A stretch of 64,000 bases of DNA from CAKRHR01 sp964423195. Its GTDB lineage: Bacteria; Bacillota; Clostridia; Lachnospirales; Lachnospiraceae. Location: NCBI GenBank assembly GCA_964423195.1, contig CAYRDY010000001.1, positions 1 through 64,000 of the forward strand, read 5' to 3'. The translations under genes and the position numbers were made by a program. A model generated the notes under the pieces. That model was given only the letters and a program-made list of their open reading frames with translations, did not search any database and had not been told where the DNA came from. Below, one piece after another: positions 28,887-37,683 of the stretch (its first letter is position 1; each line of letters begins with the position of its first letter).

Positions 28887-30803
28887 ATGAAGAATGTCAG
28901 AAAATGGATCCTGGCGGCTGCGCTTCTTTCTGGGTTGCTAATTCTGGGCGGCTGCCGCAAGACAGAGCCTGTCCGCTTGGATACAAGTTTAAAAATTGAC
29001 AGTCCATTTGAGGGCGAGCGGGTCATGACAGGCATCGTTCCCGAATCTGTGATCAGACGCCTGTTTGATGGCGACATTGACCGGTTCAAATCCCTGCTTG
29101 AAAAGTATTGTCCGCAGGAGATGGCGTGTACAGTGGTGTCTGAAGGAAAAGATGTCCATATGACAGTGAGCGTTTCCTTTGCGACGTTTGACGAGTATAA
29201 GACAAAGATTAAGCGGATCCTGACCAGTGACAAAAATCCGGATAAAGATACCGTCAATTCATCCGTTTACTATGAGTTTGCCGACACGATTTTCAAAAAA
29301 GGTTTTGTGATCAGGGAATCTTTTTCCTCGGAGGATATGTTCTGGTGGATCACATCCGCGATCAGGGAAGAATTTCCGCGACTTGAGGACGAGGATCTTT
29401 CCGTCCTCTTTACATCGGCCAGCACCGAACTTGTCTATGACGGCAAGGCGATCGAGACAAAAGACCACATCAGTTATTCGGATATGGTATCGAATGCCTT
29501 CCGGAGCATCCATGTTTCCGCGGAGATCAACGAGGCACAGCAGGTGTACAGCGGCCGCGTTGTGTTGACAGCTTTGCGGGCGGATTACACGGATGAACAG
29601 CTGTTAAGCCTCAATCGGGCGATGGATGCGATCAGTTCCAGTCATATCAGCTTGCAGACCTCACTGACAAATGATGAGAAAACTTTTGCGTTTTCATTTG
29701 TCGGGAACAGCACGCAAGACTTTGCCTCAAATATGAACCGAATCTTCTCATCGACAGATTCAAAACTGGAAGTCAGTGACGAGAGCGATAAGCAGGAAGC
29801 GTTCAAGGCAAAAAAATATATCACATTTTATGTCAACAGTGGCCAGTATATCGATTTTACTGATCCCGATTCGGAGGCGACCTACACGATTCAGATTGAC
29901 GGCAATTATGTGATGGATTCGTGTGAGGGCGCTGATGGCTTTGTGAAATCGTCCGTCTTTGAGAGCGCTAATGGCTTGAGCACGGCGGATATCCGGATGT
30001 CGGCCAATGACGAGGTGACGCTTGCCCTTGGCACGGATGTGGCGATTGAGCGGATCGACGTACTGACCAGGGTAAATCACGAGCGCAGCCTTGAGCGGCA
30101 AATCGGTTTCTATCTGTCAAGGGAATCGGATGCACTGGTCGGCGAGGGGCTAAAGTCGCGCATCGAGGATCGTCTGAATGATTCCATGACGTTTGAGAAG
30201 AGAGACAGCGAGGAGATGGCCGAGTATCTCGTCACGATCACGGCGGATGGTCCCGAGAATCTGGCCGGACTGACCTGTGCCTTACTGGACGGCAGCGCGT
30301 CTAGCGGCGCCAGTGCGATGAGCGGCGGCTTGCTGGATGAAAAGCGGCTGCGCGATATCCGGATGAGTTACAGCGATAAGATTGATTTTTCGAGTTTTCT
30401 GGGCGCTTCAAGTGTCAGCATGGGCATCCAGTATGTCTTTGAGTATCCGGAGCATTATGTCGGCACATTCAGCAGTGACAACGCATACGAGAATATGCGG
30501 CAGGAGAGGAACCGCCTGTCGCTGACGACTTATAACAAAAGTCTGTTTGTCTCCAGCGAGGCCAGAGAGACAAACTGGAACGGCATCATCCAGCTGATTT
30601 TGTGGTGCCTTGCGCTGGCGGTGATGCTCGTGATCGCGATTCTGTCGCTTCCGACGGTCATTCGCTGCTTCCGGACAAAAAATATCAACTGGGCGGACAC
30701 CGATCTGTTTACGCACAAGGGCTATGTCATCGTGACGATATTCACAGTGGCGGCCGTCGTATTTGTGATCACCTCCGTGCGGCTGATCTTCAAGGTATAC
30801 TAG
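28887..30803 (+). CDS. Lipoprotein of unknown function with C-terminal membrane segments
   Basis: 639 residues, not recognised as a named family. The N-terminus has a lipoprotein signal, LLSGLLILGGC, with the lipid-anchored Cys at residue 23. The middle (25-550) is probably extracellular and polar, with no cysteines or catalytic motif I can name. Near the C-terminus are two hydrophobic helices, IIQLILWCLALAVMLVIAIL and VIVTIFTVAAVVFVITSV, so the protein seems held to the membrane at both ends. ATG 28887 with GGGAG at 28873. It follows pgsA closely and ends before a bidirectional terminator. A role in envelope homeostasis would be guesswork. Confidence 0.75.
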   Translation: MKNVRKWILAAALLSGLLILGGCRKTEPVRLDTSLKIDSPFEGERVMTGIVPESVIRRLFDGDIDRFKSLLEKYCPQEMACTVVSEGKDVHMTVSVSFATFDEYKTKIKRILTSDKNPDKDTVNSSVYYEFADTIFKKGFVIRESFSSEDMFWWITSAIREEFPRLEDEDLSVLFTSASTELVYDGKAIETKDHISYSDMVSNAFRSIHVSAEINEAQQVYSGRVVLTALRADYTDEQLLSLNRAMDAISSSHISLQTSLTNDEKTFAFSFVGNSTQDFASNMNRIFSSTDSKLEVSDESDKQEAFKAKKYITFYVNSGQYIDFTDPDSEATYTIQIDGNYVMDSCEGADGFVKSSVFESANGLSTADIRMSANDEVTLALGTDVAIERIDVLTRVNHERSLERQIGFYLSRESDALVGEGLKSRIEDRLNDSMTFEKRDSEEMAEYLVTITADGPENLAGLTCALLDGSASSGASAMSGGLLDEKRLRDIRMSYSDKIDFSSFLGASSVSMGIQYVFEYPEHYVGTFSSDNAYENMRQERNRLSLTTYNKSLFVSSEARETNWNGIIQLILWCLALAVMLVIAILSLPTVIRCFRTKNINWADTDLFTHKGYVIVTIFTVAAVVFVITSVRLIFKVY

Positions 30804-30847
30804 CTTCCAAATCTCCCTTGATGACGCACGCAAGTGCTTCAGGAAAG
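30803..30847 (+). repeat. Extragenic hairpin element, copy 1
   Basis: Contains TTGATGACGCACGCAAGTGC and matches 55998-56041 over about 44 bp with a few differences. The core is a stem-loop, GCAC/GTGC flanked by TGA/TCA. It overlaps the end of the lipoprotein gene and lies just before the terminator at 30860. Confidence 0.65.
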
Positions 30848-30859
30848 AAAAAAATGGCA

Positions 30860-30895
30860 GTGGCAGGGAAACATTACGCCCCTGCCGCTTTTTTT
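30860..30895. terminator. Bidirectional terminator overlapping the DUF1461 stop
   Basis: Stem GTGGCAGGG (30860-30868) with CCCTGCCGC (30880-30888), then T-run 30889-30895; an A-run 30848-30854 serves the other strand. The stop codon of the minus-strand gene (30874-30876) lies in the loop. Confidence 0.8.
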
Positions 30896-31518
30896 CGTTT
30901 GAGTAATCGATAGGACACAAAACAGGCGGCGCTTCCCAGGACGACCAGGCCGAGAATCATGGCCGCGCAGTGGAGGAAGAAGGTGTCCGGCAGCATGGTG
31001 ATGACCGGATCAGTGTCGGGATAGAAGATCCAGTAATCGTTGTCAAAGAAAATGTGATGGAATGCGACAAAGGCGGCATCCCAGTTGATTCCGATGCACA
31101 GCGCCAGAACGGCTGGAATGGCGAGCGTCAGAATGGCTGCGAGCTTCAGATAGAGGATCATCCGGATTTTTTTGTGGGAGATGACGATCAGGATCACGGA
31201 CAGGACGGCCGTGCCGAACATCAGATATTCAAAGGTCAGGAAAATATCTTTGACCTCCTCAAAGTGGATGCGTCCGCCCTCTGACATCGTCAATGTCGGA
31301 AAATTCAGTGTTTTTGGGCCTGTGATCGAATTATAGTCGATCAGGGCGTCATAATTTTCTCTGATCTCCTCAGCGCTCATGCCGGACATCGCCGGTATGT
31401 CCAGATACTCAATGTCAAAATAGTAGAGGGGGCGGAAATTCAGTGTCAGTGTGACGGCAAAAGAGATGATAAACAGCATCAGTACCAGCGCGGTGATGAC
31501 CTGATGAATGAGCTTCAT
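30874..31518 (-). CDS. DUF1461 (TIGR01906) integral membrane protein
   Basis: 214 residues. Four to five membrane helices: residues 8-28 (ITALVLMLFIISFAVTLTL), about 98-118, 125-147 and 178-203. Between helix 1 and 2 is an extracellular loop with MSAEEIRENYDALIDY, typical of this family, and NFPTLTMSEGGRIHFEEVKDIF. The biochemical role of DUF1461 is not established. GGAGGT precedes ATG 31518. It faces away from thrC and shares a terminator with the lipoprotein gene. Confidence 0.8.
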   Translation of the reverse strand: MKLIHQVITALVLMLFIISFAVTLTLNFRPLYYFDIEYLDIPAMSGMSAEEIRENYDALIDYNSITGPKTLNFPTLTMSEGGRIHFEEVKDIFLTFEYLMFGTAVLSVILIVISHKKIRMILYLKLAAILTLAIPAVLALCIGINWDAAFVAFHHIFFDNDYWIFYPDTDPVITMLPDTFFLHCAAMILGLVVLGSAACFVSYRLLKRKKAAGA

Positions 31519-31588
31519 CCGTAAGACCTCCGTTCAATTCTATATTCTCATGTTATATCGTACAATTTTTTCGGTGAAATAGCAAGTG

Positions 31589-31617
31589 TTGACAAGTTGT
31601 TGATTTTCACTTAATAT
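31589..31617 (+). promoter_or_regulatory. Promoter of thrC
   Basis: TTGACA (31589-31594), 17-bp spacer, TAATAT (31612-31617). Confidence 0.75.
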
Positions 31618-31675
31618 GATATCGGATTTTTGCCTCGGCATTTTTATAATAACAGGAGTAAAGGAATGATAAAAA

Positions 31676-33163
31676 ATGCGATTGATGTATAAGAGTACCC
31701 GCGGGACTCAGCAGGTGAGTGCCACACAGGCGATTCTGAAGGGATTGGCGGACGACGGCGGCCTTTTTGTGCCTGAGCGGATGCCGGTTTTGGATGTACC
31801 GGTATCGACGCTTTCGCGGATGTGCTATCAGGATCTGGCTTATGAGGTCATGCGGTTGTTTTTGACAGATTTCACGGAGGAGGAATTAAAAGTCTGTGTC
31901 GACAGGGCTTACGATGACAAATTTGACACAGAGGAAATCGTCCCGATTGTCAGGGCGGGAGATGCATGGTATATGGAACTTTTTCACGGGGCGACGATCG
32001 CCTTTAAGGATATGGCGCTTTCCATTCTCCCGCATCTGATGACGACGGCGGCCAGAAAGAATGGTGTGGATCACGAGATCGTGATATTGACGGCGACCTC
32101 CGGTGATACCGGAAAGGCAGCGATGGCGGGCTTTGCCGATGTGCCGGGGACGCGCATCGCCGTATTTTATCCGAAGGACGGCGTCAGCCCTGTGCAGGAG
32201 CGTCAGATGGTGACCCAGAAGGGCGAGAACACCTTTGTGGTCGGCATTCACGGCAATTTTGATGACGCCCAGGCCGGCGTCAAGCGAATGTTTAGTGACA
32301 AGGCGCTCTCGGCGGAGCTCGACGCCCACGGTTTTCAGTTTTCGTCGGCCAACTCCATCAATATTGGGCGTCTGGTACCGCAGGTGGCCTATTATGTCTA
32401 TGCCTACGCGCAGATGGTGAAAATGGGCGAGGCCGCGGAAGGCGCGCCGATCAATGTGGTCGTCCCGACCGGCAATTTCGGAAATATCCTAGCGGCATAC
32501 TACGCAAAACAAATGGGGATTCCAATCGGCAGGCTGATCTGCGCGTCCAACCGCAACAGAGTGCTGTATGATTTCTTCACCACGGGCATTTATGACAGGA
32601 ACAGAGATTTTTATGTGACCTCATCCCCGTCGATGGATATTTTGATCTCCTCAAATCTTGAGCGGCTGATCTATCATATTGCCGGCGACGACAGCGAGAA
32701 AAACCGGCAGATGATGACATCGCTCGCCGAGACCGGGAGATATGAGATCACGGATGAGATGAGAGATGGGCTCTCGTCATTTTATGCCGGATTTGCCAAC
32801 GAGGCGCAGACGGCCGCACAAATCAGGCGGGTCTATGAGGCGAGCGGCTATGTGATGGACCCGCACACCGCCGTGGCATCCCATGTTTACCGGCAGTACC
32901 GCGCGGCGACCGGCGACGAGACGCCGACGGTGATCGCGTCCACGGCCAGTCCGTTTAAGTTTGCCCGAAGTGTGATGACGGCCATCGACGCGAAGTATGG
33001 CGCCCTGACAGAGTTTGAACTGGTGGACGCGCTCGCAAAGCTCACCGGCCGGCCTGAGCCGGCGGCGGTCACCGAACTTCGCAGCGCGCCCGTGCGCCAC
33101 AGCCGCCAGTGCGATGTCGGCGATATGTGCCGGACGATCAGAGCGTGGCTGAATATCCTGTGA
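31676..33163 (+). CDS. thrC: Threonine synthase
   Basis: 495 residues, PLP enzyme converting O-phosphohomoserine to threonine. The N-terminus YKSTRG is typical, the PLP lysine is K111 in HGATIAFKDMALS, and the phosphate-binding block is TATSGDTGKAAMAGF. NVVVPTGNFGNILAAYYAKQ is also conserved. Length fits the longer bacterial/fungal-type enzyme. ATG 31676 has AAAGGA ten bases upstream. It stands alone with its own promoter and terminator, without thrB or hom beside it. Confidence 0.95.
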   Translation: MRLMYKSTRGTQQVSATQAILKGLADDGGLFVPERMPVLDVPVSTLSRMCYQDLAYEVMRLFLTDFTEEELKVCVDRAYDDKFDTEEIVPIVRAGDAWYMELFHGATIAFKDMALSILPHLMTTAARKNGVDHEIVILTATSGDTGKAAMAGFADVPGTRIAVFYPKDGVSPVQERQMVTQKGENTFVVGIHGNFDDAQAGVKRMFSDKALSAELDAHGFQFSSANSINIGRLVPQVAYYVYAYAQMVKMGEAAEGAPINVVVPTGNFGNILAAYYAKQMGIPIGRLICASNRNRVLYDFFTTGIYDRNRDFYVTSSPSMDILISSNLERLIYHIAGDDSEKNRQMMTSLAETGRYEITDEMRDGLSSFYAGFANEAQTAAQIRRVYEASGYVMDPHTAVASHVYRQYRAATGDETPTVIASTASPFKFARSVMTAIDAKYGALTEFELVDALAKLTGRPEPAAVTELRSAPVRHSRQCDVGDMCRTIRAWLNIL

Positions 33164-33228
33164 GCACCTGTGAGCATACATGAGGCAGACAGCGATGCAA
33201 TAAAATACAGCGGTGAAAAAACAAAAAT

Positions 33229-33260
33229 ATCCCCGTGACCATCCAAATCACGGGGATTTT
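33229..33260. terminator. Bidirectional terminator between thrC and tRNA-Leu
   Basis: Perfect 9-bp stem ATCCCCGTG (33229-33237) with CACGGGGAT (33249-33257). TTTT follows on the plus strand; on the minus strand a longer T-rich tail follows, serving the tRNA. Confidence 0.85.
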
Positions 33261-33309
33261 CCTTGCAATATCGTACCTTTTTGCGAATGATTCCCTAAAA
33301 ATAAAAAAG

Positions 33310-33393
33310 TGCGGGAGATGGGACTTGAACCCACACGTCTATACAGACACAAGATCCTTAGTCTTGCCTGTCTGCCAGTTCCAGCACTCCCGC
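33310..33393 (-). tRNA. tRNA-Leu (anticodon AAG)
   Basis: 84 nt class II tRNA. Acceptor GCGGGAG pairs with CTCCCGC, discriminator A. The anticodon arm is CAAGA-CTAAGGA-TCTTG, which gives AAG for CUU (and CUC/CUU/CUA if A34 is changed to inosine). T arm GGTTCAAGTCC. CCA is not encoded. Confidence 0.93.
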
Positions 33394-33446
33394 TCAACAG
33401 AAAAGATCATATCACAGAAAAGACAATGTGTCAATATTTTTTTACA

Positions 33447-33592
33447 GCCGAAATGCCAAATTGCCGAAATGCCGAATTGCCGCGAAAATGCTGCGGAGTG
33501 AAATGTCGCCCGGAGTTTGCCGCGGATTATGTCAAATGATTATTTCGAGTGATTCAGTCAGTGATTCAGTCAGCGATTCAGTCAGCGAATCC
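33447..33592. repeat. Short tandem repeats downstream of the XRE gene
   Basis: Two sets. GCCGAAATGCC recurs at 33447-33457 and 33463-33473. A 12-bp unit GTGATTCAGTCA is repeated at 33549-33560, 33561-33572 and 33573-33584 (one base changed), with a partial fourth copy. The unit has no spacers, so this is not CRISPR. Confidence 0.8.
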
Positions 33593-33606
33593 TGTCTTCG
33601 CGCATT

Positions 33607-33984
33607 TTAGTGTTCGCTTTTATATTCTGCGAGATGCAGCAGTTCTTTCTGGTCACGGGCCGACAGCTGTCTGTAGTGATAGATCAGCAGTTTTTCATCC
33701 TCATCGAGACCGATGTCCGGCGCGAGTCCCCGATCGTAGGGAAGACTGTGCAGCTCCTTAAATTTGTTGTATAGCTTCGGCGGATATAAAAAAGCCTCCA
33801 TGCTGACATTGTACAGGATGGCGAGTTGATCGAGGATGAAAATATCCGGAAGCCGGATGCCTGTCTCATAATTTGTGTAGGCGGCACGTGTGATGTTCAG
33901 CTTATCGGCGACATCTGTCTGGGTATAATCCCTCTCGTGCCGGAATCGGATCAGCTGTTCGGTGAGAATTGTGTGTTTGTTCAA
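33607..33984 (-). CDS. XRE-family HTH transcriptional regulator
   Basis: About 126 residues. The N-terminal helix-turn-helix reads LIRFRHERDYTQTDVADKLN then TRAAYTNYETGIRLPD, a Cro/C1-type DNA-binding domain, followed by LAILYNVSMEAFLY. The C-terminal half is a short alpha-helical region (DEDEKLLIYHYRQLSARDQKELL) often used for dimerisation. The frame is open to 34044, but the start is likely TTG 33984, which has AAGAAGGGA nine bases upstream. Target genes are unknown; direct repeats at 34110-34146 in front of it are candidate operators. Confidence 0.85.
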   Translation of the reverse strand: MNKHTILTEQLIRFRHERDYTQTDVADKLNITRAAYTNYETGIRLPDIFILDQLAILYNVSMEAFLYPPKLYNKFKELHSLPYDRGLAPDIGLDEDEKLLIYHYRQLSARDQKELLHLAEYKSEH

Positions 33985-34259
33985 GGAGATCAATCCCTTC
34001 TTTATTGGTAGGATTCTTGGTAGGATTCGGCGGGCGGCTGCCATATACAGAATAACAAATTTGACCGTTGATTTGTCTCAATGACACGAATTGCAACATG
34101 CAACGAATCGTTACAATCATCTGGACTGGGGTTACAATCATCTGGATTTGTCTGAATGGACAGTGCCTTTAGCAACTCGGACTTTTCTGGACAGTGAATG
34201 ACGATCCGGCAAATGAATGTTGTTGATAATTTGTTATTCCATTTATGGTGGAAATGGAT
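33985..34259. other. Intergenic region upstream of the XRE gene with direct repeats
   Basis: Contains an exact 16-bp direct repeat GTTACAATCATCTGGA at 34110-34125 and 34131-34146 (21 bp apart, two helical turns), and the palindrome TTGCAACATGCAA near 34091-34103. TGGACAGTG is repeated near 34157 and 34190. No ORF with a ribosome site seen. Spacing by two helical turns fits protein binding sites. Confidence 0.6.
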
Positions 34260-34411
34260 TATAATATATAGAGGTATCAGAAGGACAGTTTCCGGATGCG
34301 GGCGAAAAAGCGCTGGTCACCGATGAACCGGTGAGCGGCGCGCGCGGCCCGCGGGTGGTTTTTTCTCATCGTTTGGTGCCAATTTCATTATAATAACTTT
34401 AAAGAAAAAAG
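34260..34411 (+). promoter_or_regulatory. Possible promoter elements and structured leader before the 34427 gene
   Basis: TATAAT occurs at 34260-34265 and again at 34389-34394, both with poor -35 boxes. Between them lies a GC-rich stretch with the hairpin GCGCT..CACCG / CGGTG..AGCG (about 34310-34340) and a T-run TTTTTT near 34359. It may be an attenuated leader, but I cannot assign it to a known class. Confidence 0.35.
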
Positions 34412-34426
34412 ATGGAGGAAAAAGAT

Positions 34427-36055
34427 ATGAAGATAGTGAAAAATATTTTGTTGACGCTCGTTTTTGCGGCGATCGTATATTATTTTATGCTGCCGCCGCT
34501 GAACTTAAGGTCAATGGAATTTTACGTTTTCACCATCCTTGTGCTGATCGTTTTTGCTGTGCTGACGGGCTTGTCCGCGGGGAGGGGCAGCAGTGAGAAG
34601 AACATCGGACGCGTGAAGGTGGCCATGTCGCGCGGCGGTTCCGGCACGATATTGAAGACGGTGCTGGTGGTCATCGGCGTTCTCGCGGTGGTGCTTGTGG
34701 GCGGTCAGCTCGTATCCGCGGAGTTTTTCCACGCGTCGGCCTATCAGAAGCTGATGAATGTGCAGGAACGCGAGTTCTCGGAGGACATCAGTCAGATTTC
34801 CGTGAATGAGGTGCCTGTCGTCGACAGGGACACGGCGGTGCGCTTAGGCGACAGAAAATTGGGTGAGCTCGTCGATCTGGTGTCCCAGTTTGAGGTGGAT
34901 GAGAGCGGCTATTCCTATACGCAGATCAATTACAACAATACGCCGACGCGTGTGGCGCTCCTGATGTACGGCGATGTGATCAAGTGGCTCAATAACCAGT
35001 CCAACGGCATTCCGGGTTATATGTCGGTGGACATGACGACACAGGAGGTCACGCTGCACAGGCTGGAGCAGGGCATCAGGTATTCACCGCACGAGTTTTT
35101 CTTTAGGAAGCTGGACAGGCATCTGCGCGTCAAATATCCGACACTGATGTTTGATGACTATTCATTTGAAATTGACGACGAGGGCAATCCGTACTGGATC
35201 TGCCCGGTGTACACCTATAAGATCGCCCTGTTCGGCGGCAAGGATATGCGGGGCGTGGTGATCGTCGATGCCCAGGACGGCTCCAGCGAATACTATGATA
35301 TCTCCGAGGTGCCGCAGTGGGTGGATCAGGCCTACTCGTCCGATCTGGTGGTGACGCAGATCGACTACTGGGGCAAGTACAAACGCGGGTTTATCAACAC
35401 CATCATCGGCCAGAAAGATGTGTGCGTGTCCAGCGGCGGTTACAATTATATTGCCCTGGACGACGACGTTTGGCTCTATACGGGCCTGACCAGCGCCGGA
35501 AACGATCAGTCCAACATCGGTTTTGTGCTTGTCAACCTGCGGACAAAAGAGGCGAGGCACTATATTGTGTCTGGCGCCACCGAGTATTCGGCCATGGCCT
35601 CCGCGGAGGGGCAGGTGCAGCATCTGTCCTATCAGGCGACTTTCCCGCTGCTGCTCAATATCGCCGACCAGCCGACGTATTTCCTGTCGCTCAAAGACAA
35701 TGCGGGTCTTGTGAAGATGTTCGCCTATGTAAATGTCGAGCAGTATCAGGTGGTCGGCATCGGCGAGAGTATCAGCACGGCCTACTCGAATTATCTGAAG
35801 CTGACGGCGGAGGACAGCACGATCGACACCTCCTCCATGCAGTCGGTGACAGCGGCGGTGCGTGCCATCCATACGGCCGTGAAGGAAGGCAATACCTGCT
35901 ATTACATCGAATTGGCAGGGCAGGATCAGGTATTCATGGCATCGATTGATCTGAGTGATCTGCTGGCCGTACTGCAGGTCGGCGACCGTGTCACGGTCGG
36001 GTATATCGATACCGAGGAGGATTTTGTGACCATCAATTCCATCGAGAGGCCGTAA
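34427..36055 (+). CDS. Membrane protein of unknown function with large extracytoplasmic domain
   Basis: 542 residues. Three N-terminal hydrophobic segments (about 6-24, 31-51, 75-96), then about 445 soluble residues. That part has repeated beta-rich blocks (YWICPVYTYKIALFGGKDM, SSGGYNYIALDDDVWLYTGL, ATFPLLLNIADQPTYFLSL) and a C-terminal small OB-like region (VGDRVTVGYIDTEEDFVTI). I do not recognise a named family, and no catalytic motif is evident. ATG 34427 is preferred over 34412 because GGAGG at 34414-34418 then has an 8-nt spacing. It lies about 85 nt before the gltX upstream ORF. Confidence 0.75.
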   Translation: MKIVKNILLTLVFAAIVYYFMLPPLNLRSMEFYVFTILVLIVFAVLTGLSAGRGSSEKNIGRVKVAMSRGGSGTILKTVLVVIGVLAVVLVGGQLVSAEFFHASAYQKLMNVQEREFSEDISQISVNEVPVVDRDTAVRLGDRKLGELVDLVSQFEVDESGYSYTQINYNNTPTRVALLMYGDVIKWLNNQSNGIPGYMSVDMTTQEVTLHRLEQGIRYSPHEFFFRKLDRHLRVKYPTLMFDDYSFEIDDEGNPYWICPVYTYKIALFGGKDMRGVVIVDAQDGSSEYYDISEVPQWVDQAYSSDLVVTQIDYWGKYKRGFINTIIGQKDVCVSSGGYNYIALDDDVWLYTGLTSAGNDQSNIGFVLVNLRTKEARHYIVSGATEYSAMASAEGQVQHLSYQATFPLLLNIADQPTYFLSLKDNAGLVKMFAYVNVEQYQVVGIGESISTAYSNYLKLTAEDSTIDTSSMQSVTAAVRAIHTAVKEGNTCYYIELAGQDQVFMASIDLSDLLAVLQVGDRVTVGYIDTEEDFVTINSIERP

Positions 36056-36141
36056 GAGACTTTAGAGGCAATACATGAAAAAGACTGAGAGAGGATAGAT
36101 CTAAAAAGTCTGAGAGATAATAGAATGGAGGAGAATTTAGC

Positions 36142-36210
36142 GTGAAAAATAAAATTCTCATGGGCTTATGTGCCGCTAACCGTAGGGCGGCGAAATGGAG
36201 ATTTATATGA
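36142..36210 (+). CDS. 22-codon upstream ORF overlapping the gltX start
   Basis: GTG 36142 is preceded by GGAGGAG (36127-36133) with an 8-nt spacing, a stronger site than that of gltX itself. It encodes [20 protein letters not shown] plus two residues and ends with TGA at 36208-36210, overlapping the gltX ATG at 36207 as ATGA. This is a standard arrangement for translational coupling. Whether the peptide matters or only its translation is unknown. Confidence 0.55.
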   Translation: MKNKILMGLCAANRRAAKWRFI

Positions 36211-37673
36211 GCAGCAGGGTCAGGACACGTTTTGCGCCGAGCCCGACAGGAAAGATGCATGTCGGCAATCTGAGGACGGCGCTCTATGCCTATCTGATCG
36301 CCAAGCACGAGCACGGCGATTTTATACTGAGAATTGAGGATACCGACCAGGGGCGCTATTATGAGGGCGCGCTGGAGATTATTTACAGGACGTTGGACGC
36401 GGCAGGCCTCACGCACGACGAGGGGCCGGATAAGGACGGCGGCGTGGGCCCGTACATTCAGAGCGAGCGGCAGGCCGCGGGCATCTATATGAAATACGCG
36501 AAGCAGCTGGTCGACAAGGGGGAGGCCTATTATTGCTTTTGTGACCAGGAGCGCCTTGACGGATTGAAGCGGGAGGTCGCGGGCAAGGAGATCATGATCT
36601 ATGACAAGCACTGCCTGGGCCTCAGTCAGGCGGAGGTCGAGGAGAAGCTGGCGGCCGGCGTGCCGTATGTGATCCGACAGAATAATCCGAATACCGGCAC
36701 CACCACCTTCCACGATGAGATTTACGGCGATGTGACTGTGAACAACGCGGAATTGGATGACATGATTCTGATCAAATCCGACGGCTATCCGACCTACAAT
36801 TTCGCCAATGTCGTCGATGATCATCTGATGGGGATCACCCATGTGGTGCGCGGCAGCGAGTATCTGTCGTCGTCGCCGAAATATAACCGGCTCTATGAGG
36901 CCTTTGGCTGGGAGGTACCCGTCTATGTGCACTGCCCGCTGATCACCAATGAGGCGCATCAGAAGCTCAGCAAGCGCAGCGGCCATGCCTCCTATGAGGA
37001 TCTGATCGAACAGGGCTTTATCTCCGAGGCGATCGTCAACTTCGTGGCGCTGCTCGGCTGGAGTCCGGAGGACAACAGGGAGATTTTTTCCCTGCCGGAG
37101 CTGGTGGAGGCCTTTGACTATCACCGCATCAGCAAGACGCCTTCCGTCTTTGACGTCGGCAAACTGAGATGGATGAACGGCGAGTATCTGAAGGCCATGG
37201 ATTTTGAACGCTTCTATGAACTTGCGCTCCCCTATATGAAAGCCGTCATCTCCAAGGATCTGGATTTCAGAAAGATCGCGTCGATGGTCAAGACCCGGAT
37301 TGAGGTCTTTCCGGATATCGAACGTCACATCGATTTCTTTGAGGAGATGCCGGAATATGACGCACAGATGTATGTGCACAAAAAAATGAAGACGACGATA
37401 GCGTCCTCACTGACCGTTCTTCAGGCGGTGACGCCGGTGCTTGAAGCCGTTGAGCATTTCGATAATGATACGCTGTATCAGACACTGCTGGCCTTTGCGC
37501 GAGAGAGAGGCTGGAAAAATGGTTATGTGATGTGGCCGATCCGCACGGCGGTTTCGGGCAGGCAGTCGACGCCGGGCGGCGCCACCGAGCTGATGGAAAT
37601 ATTGGGCAAGGCGGAATCCCTGCGGCGGATCGCGGCGGCCATTGAGAAACTCAGCGCACAGGACGGGGCTTGA
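36207..37673 (+). CDS. gltX: Glutamyl-tRNA synthetase
   Basis: 488 residues, class I synthetase. The HIGH motif is HVGN at residues 18-21 in [16 protein letters not shown], and the KMSKS motif is KLSKR near residue 253 in [20 protein letters not shown] and the [18 protein letters not shown] block are conserved. No zinc-binding insert cysteines of the E. coli type are obvious. ATG 36207 is used, with GGAG at 36197-36200; ATG 36195 in the same frame is less likely. Translation is probably coupled to the 22-codon ORF. In Gram-positives this enzyme often also charges tRNA-Gln, but no gat genes are in the window. Confidence 0.96.
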   Translation: MSSRVRTRFAPSPTGKMHVGNLRTALYAYLIAKHEHGDFILRIEDTDQGRYYEGALEIIYRTLDAAGLTHDEGPDKDGGVGPYIQSERQAAGIYMKYAKQLVDKGEAYYCFCDQERLDGLKREVAGKEIMIYDKHCLGLSQAEVEEKLAAGVPYVIRQNNPNTGTTTFHDEIYGDVTVNNAELDDMILIKSDGYPTYNFANVVDDHLMGITHVVRGSEYLSSSPKYNRLYEAFGWEVPVYVHCPLITNEAHQKLSKRSGHASYEDLIEQGFISEAIVNFVALLGWSPEDNREIFSLPELVEAFDYHRISKTPSVFDVGKLRWMNGEYLKAMDFERFYELALPYMKAVISKDLDFRKIASMVKTRIEVFPDIERHIDFFEEMPEYDAQMYVHKKMKTTIASSLTVLQAVTPVLEAVEHFDNDTLYQTLLAFARERGWKNGYVMWPIRTAVSGRQSTPGGATELMEILGKAESLRRIAAAIEKLSAQDGA

Positions 37674-37683
37674 AGAGGGAAAT

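Noticed and set aside
33549..33592. CRISPR-like repeat
   Set aside because: 12-bp units in direct tandem with no spacers and no cas genes.
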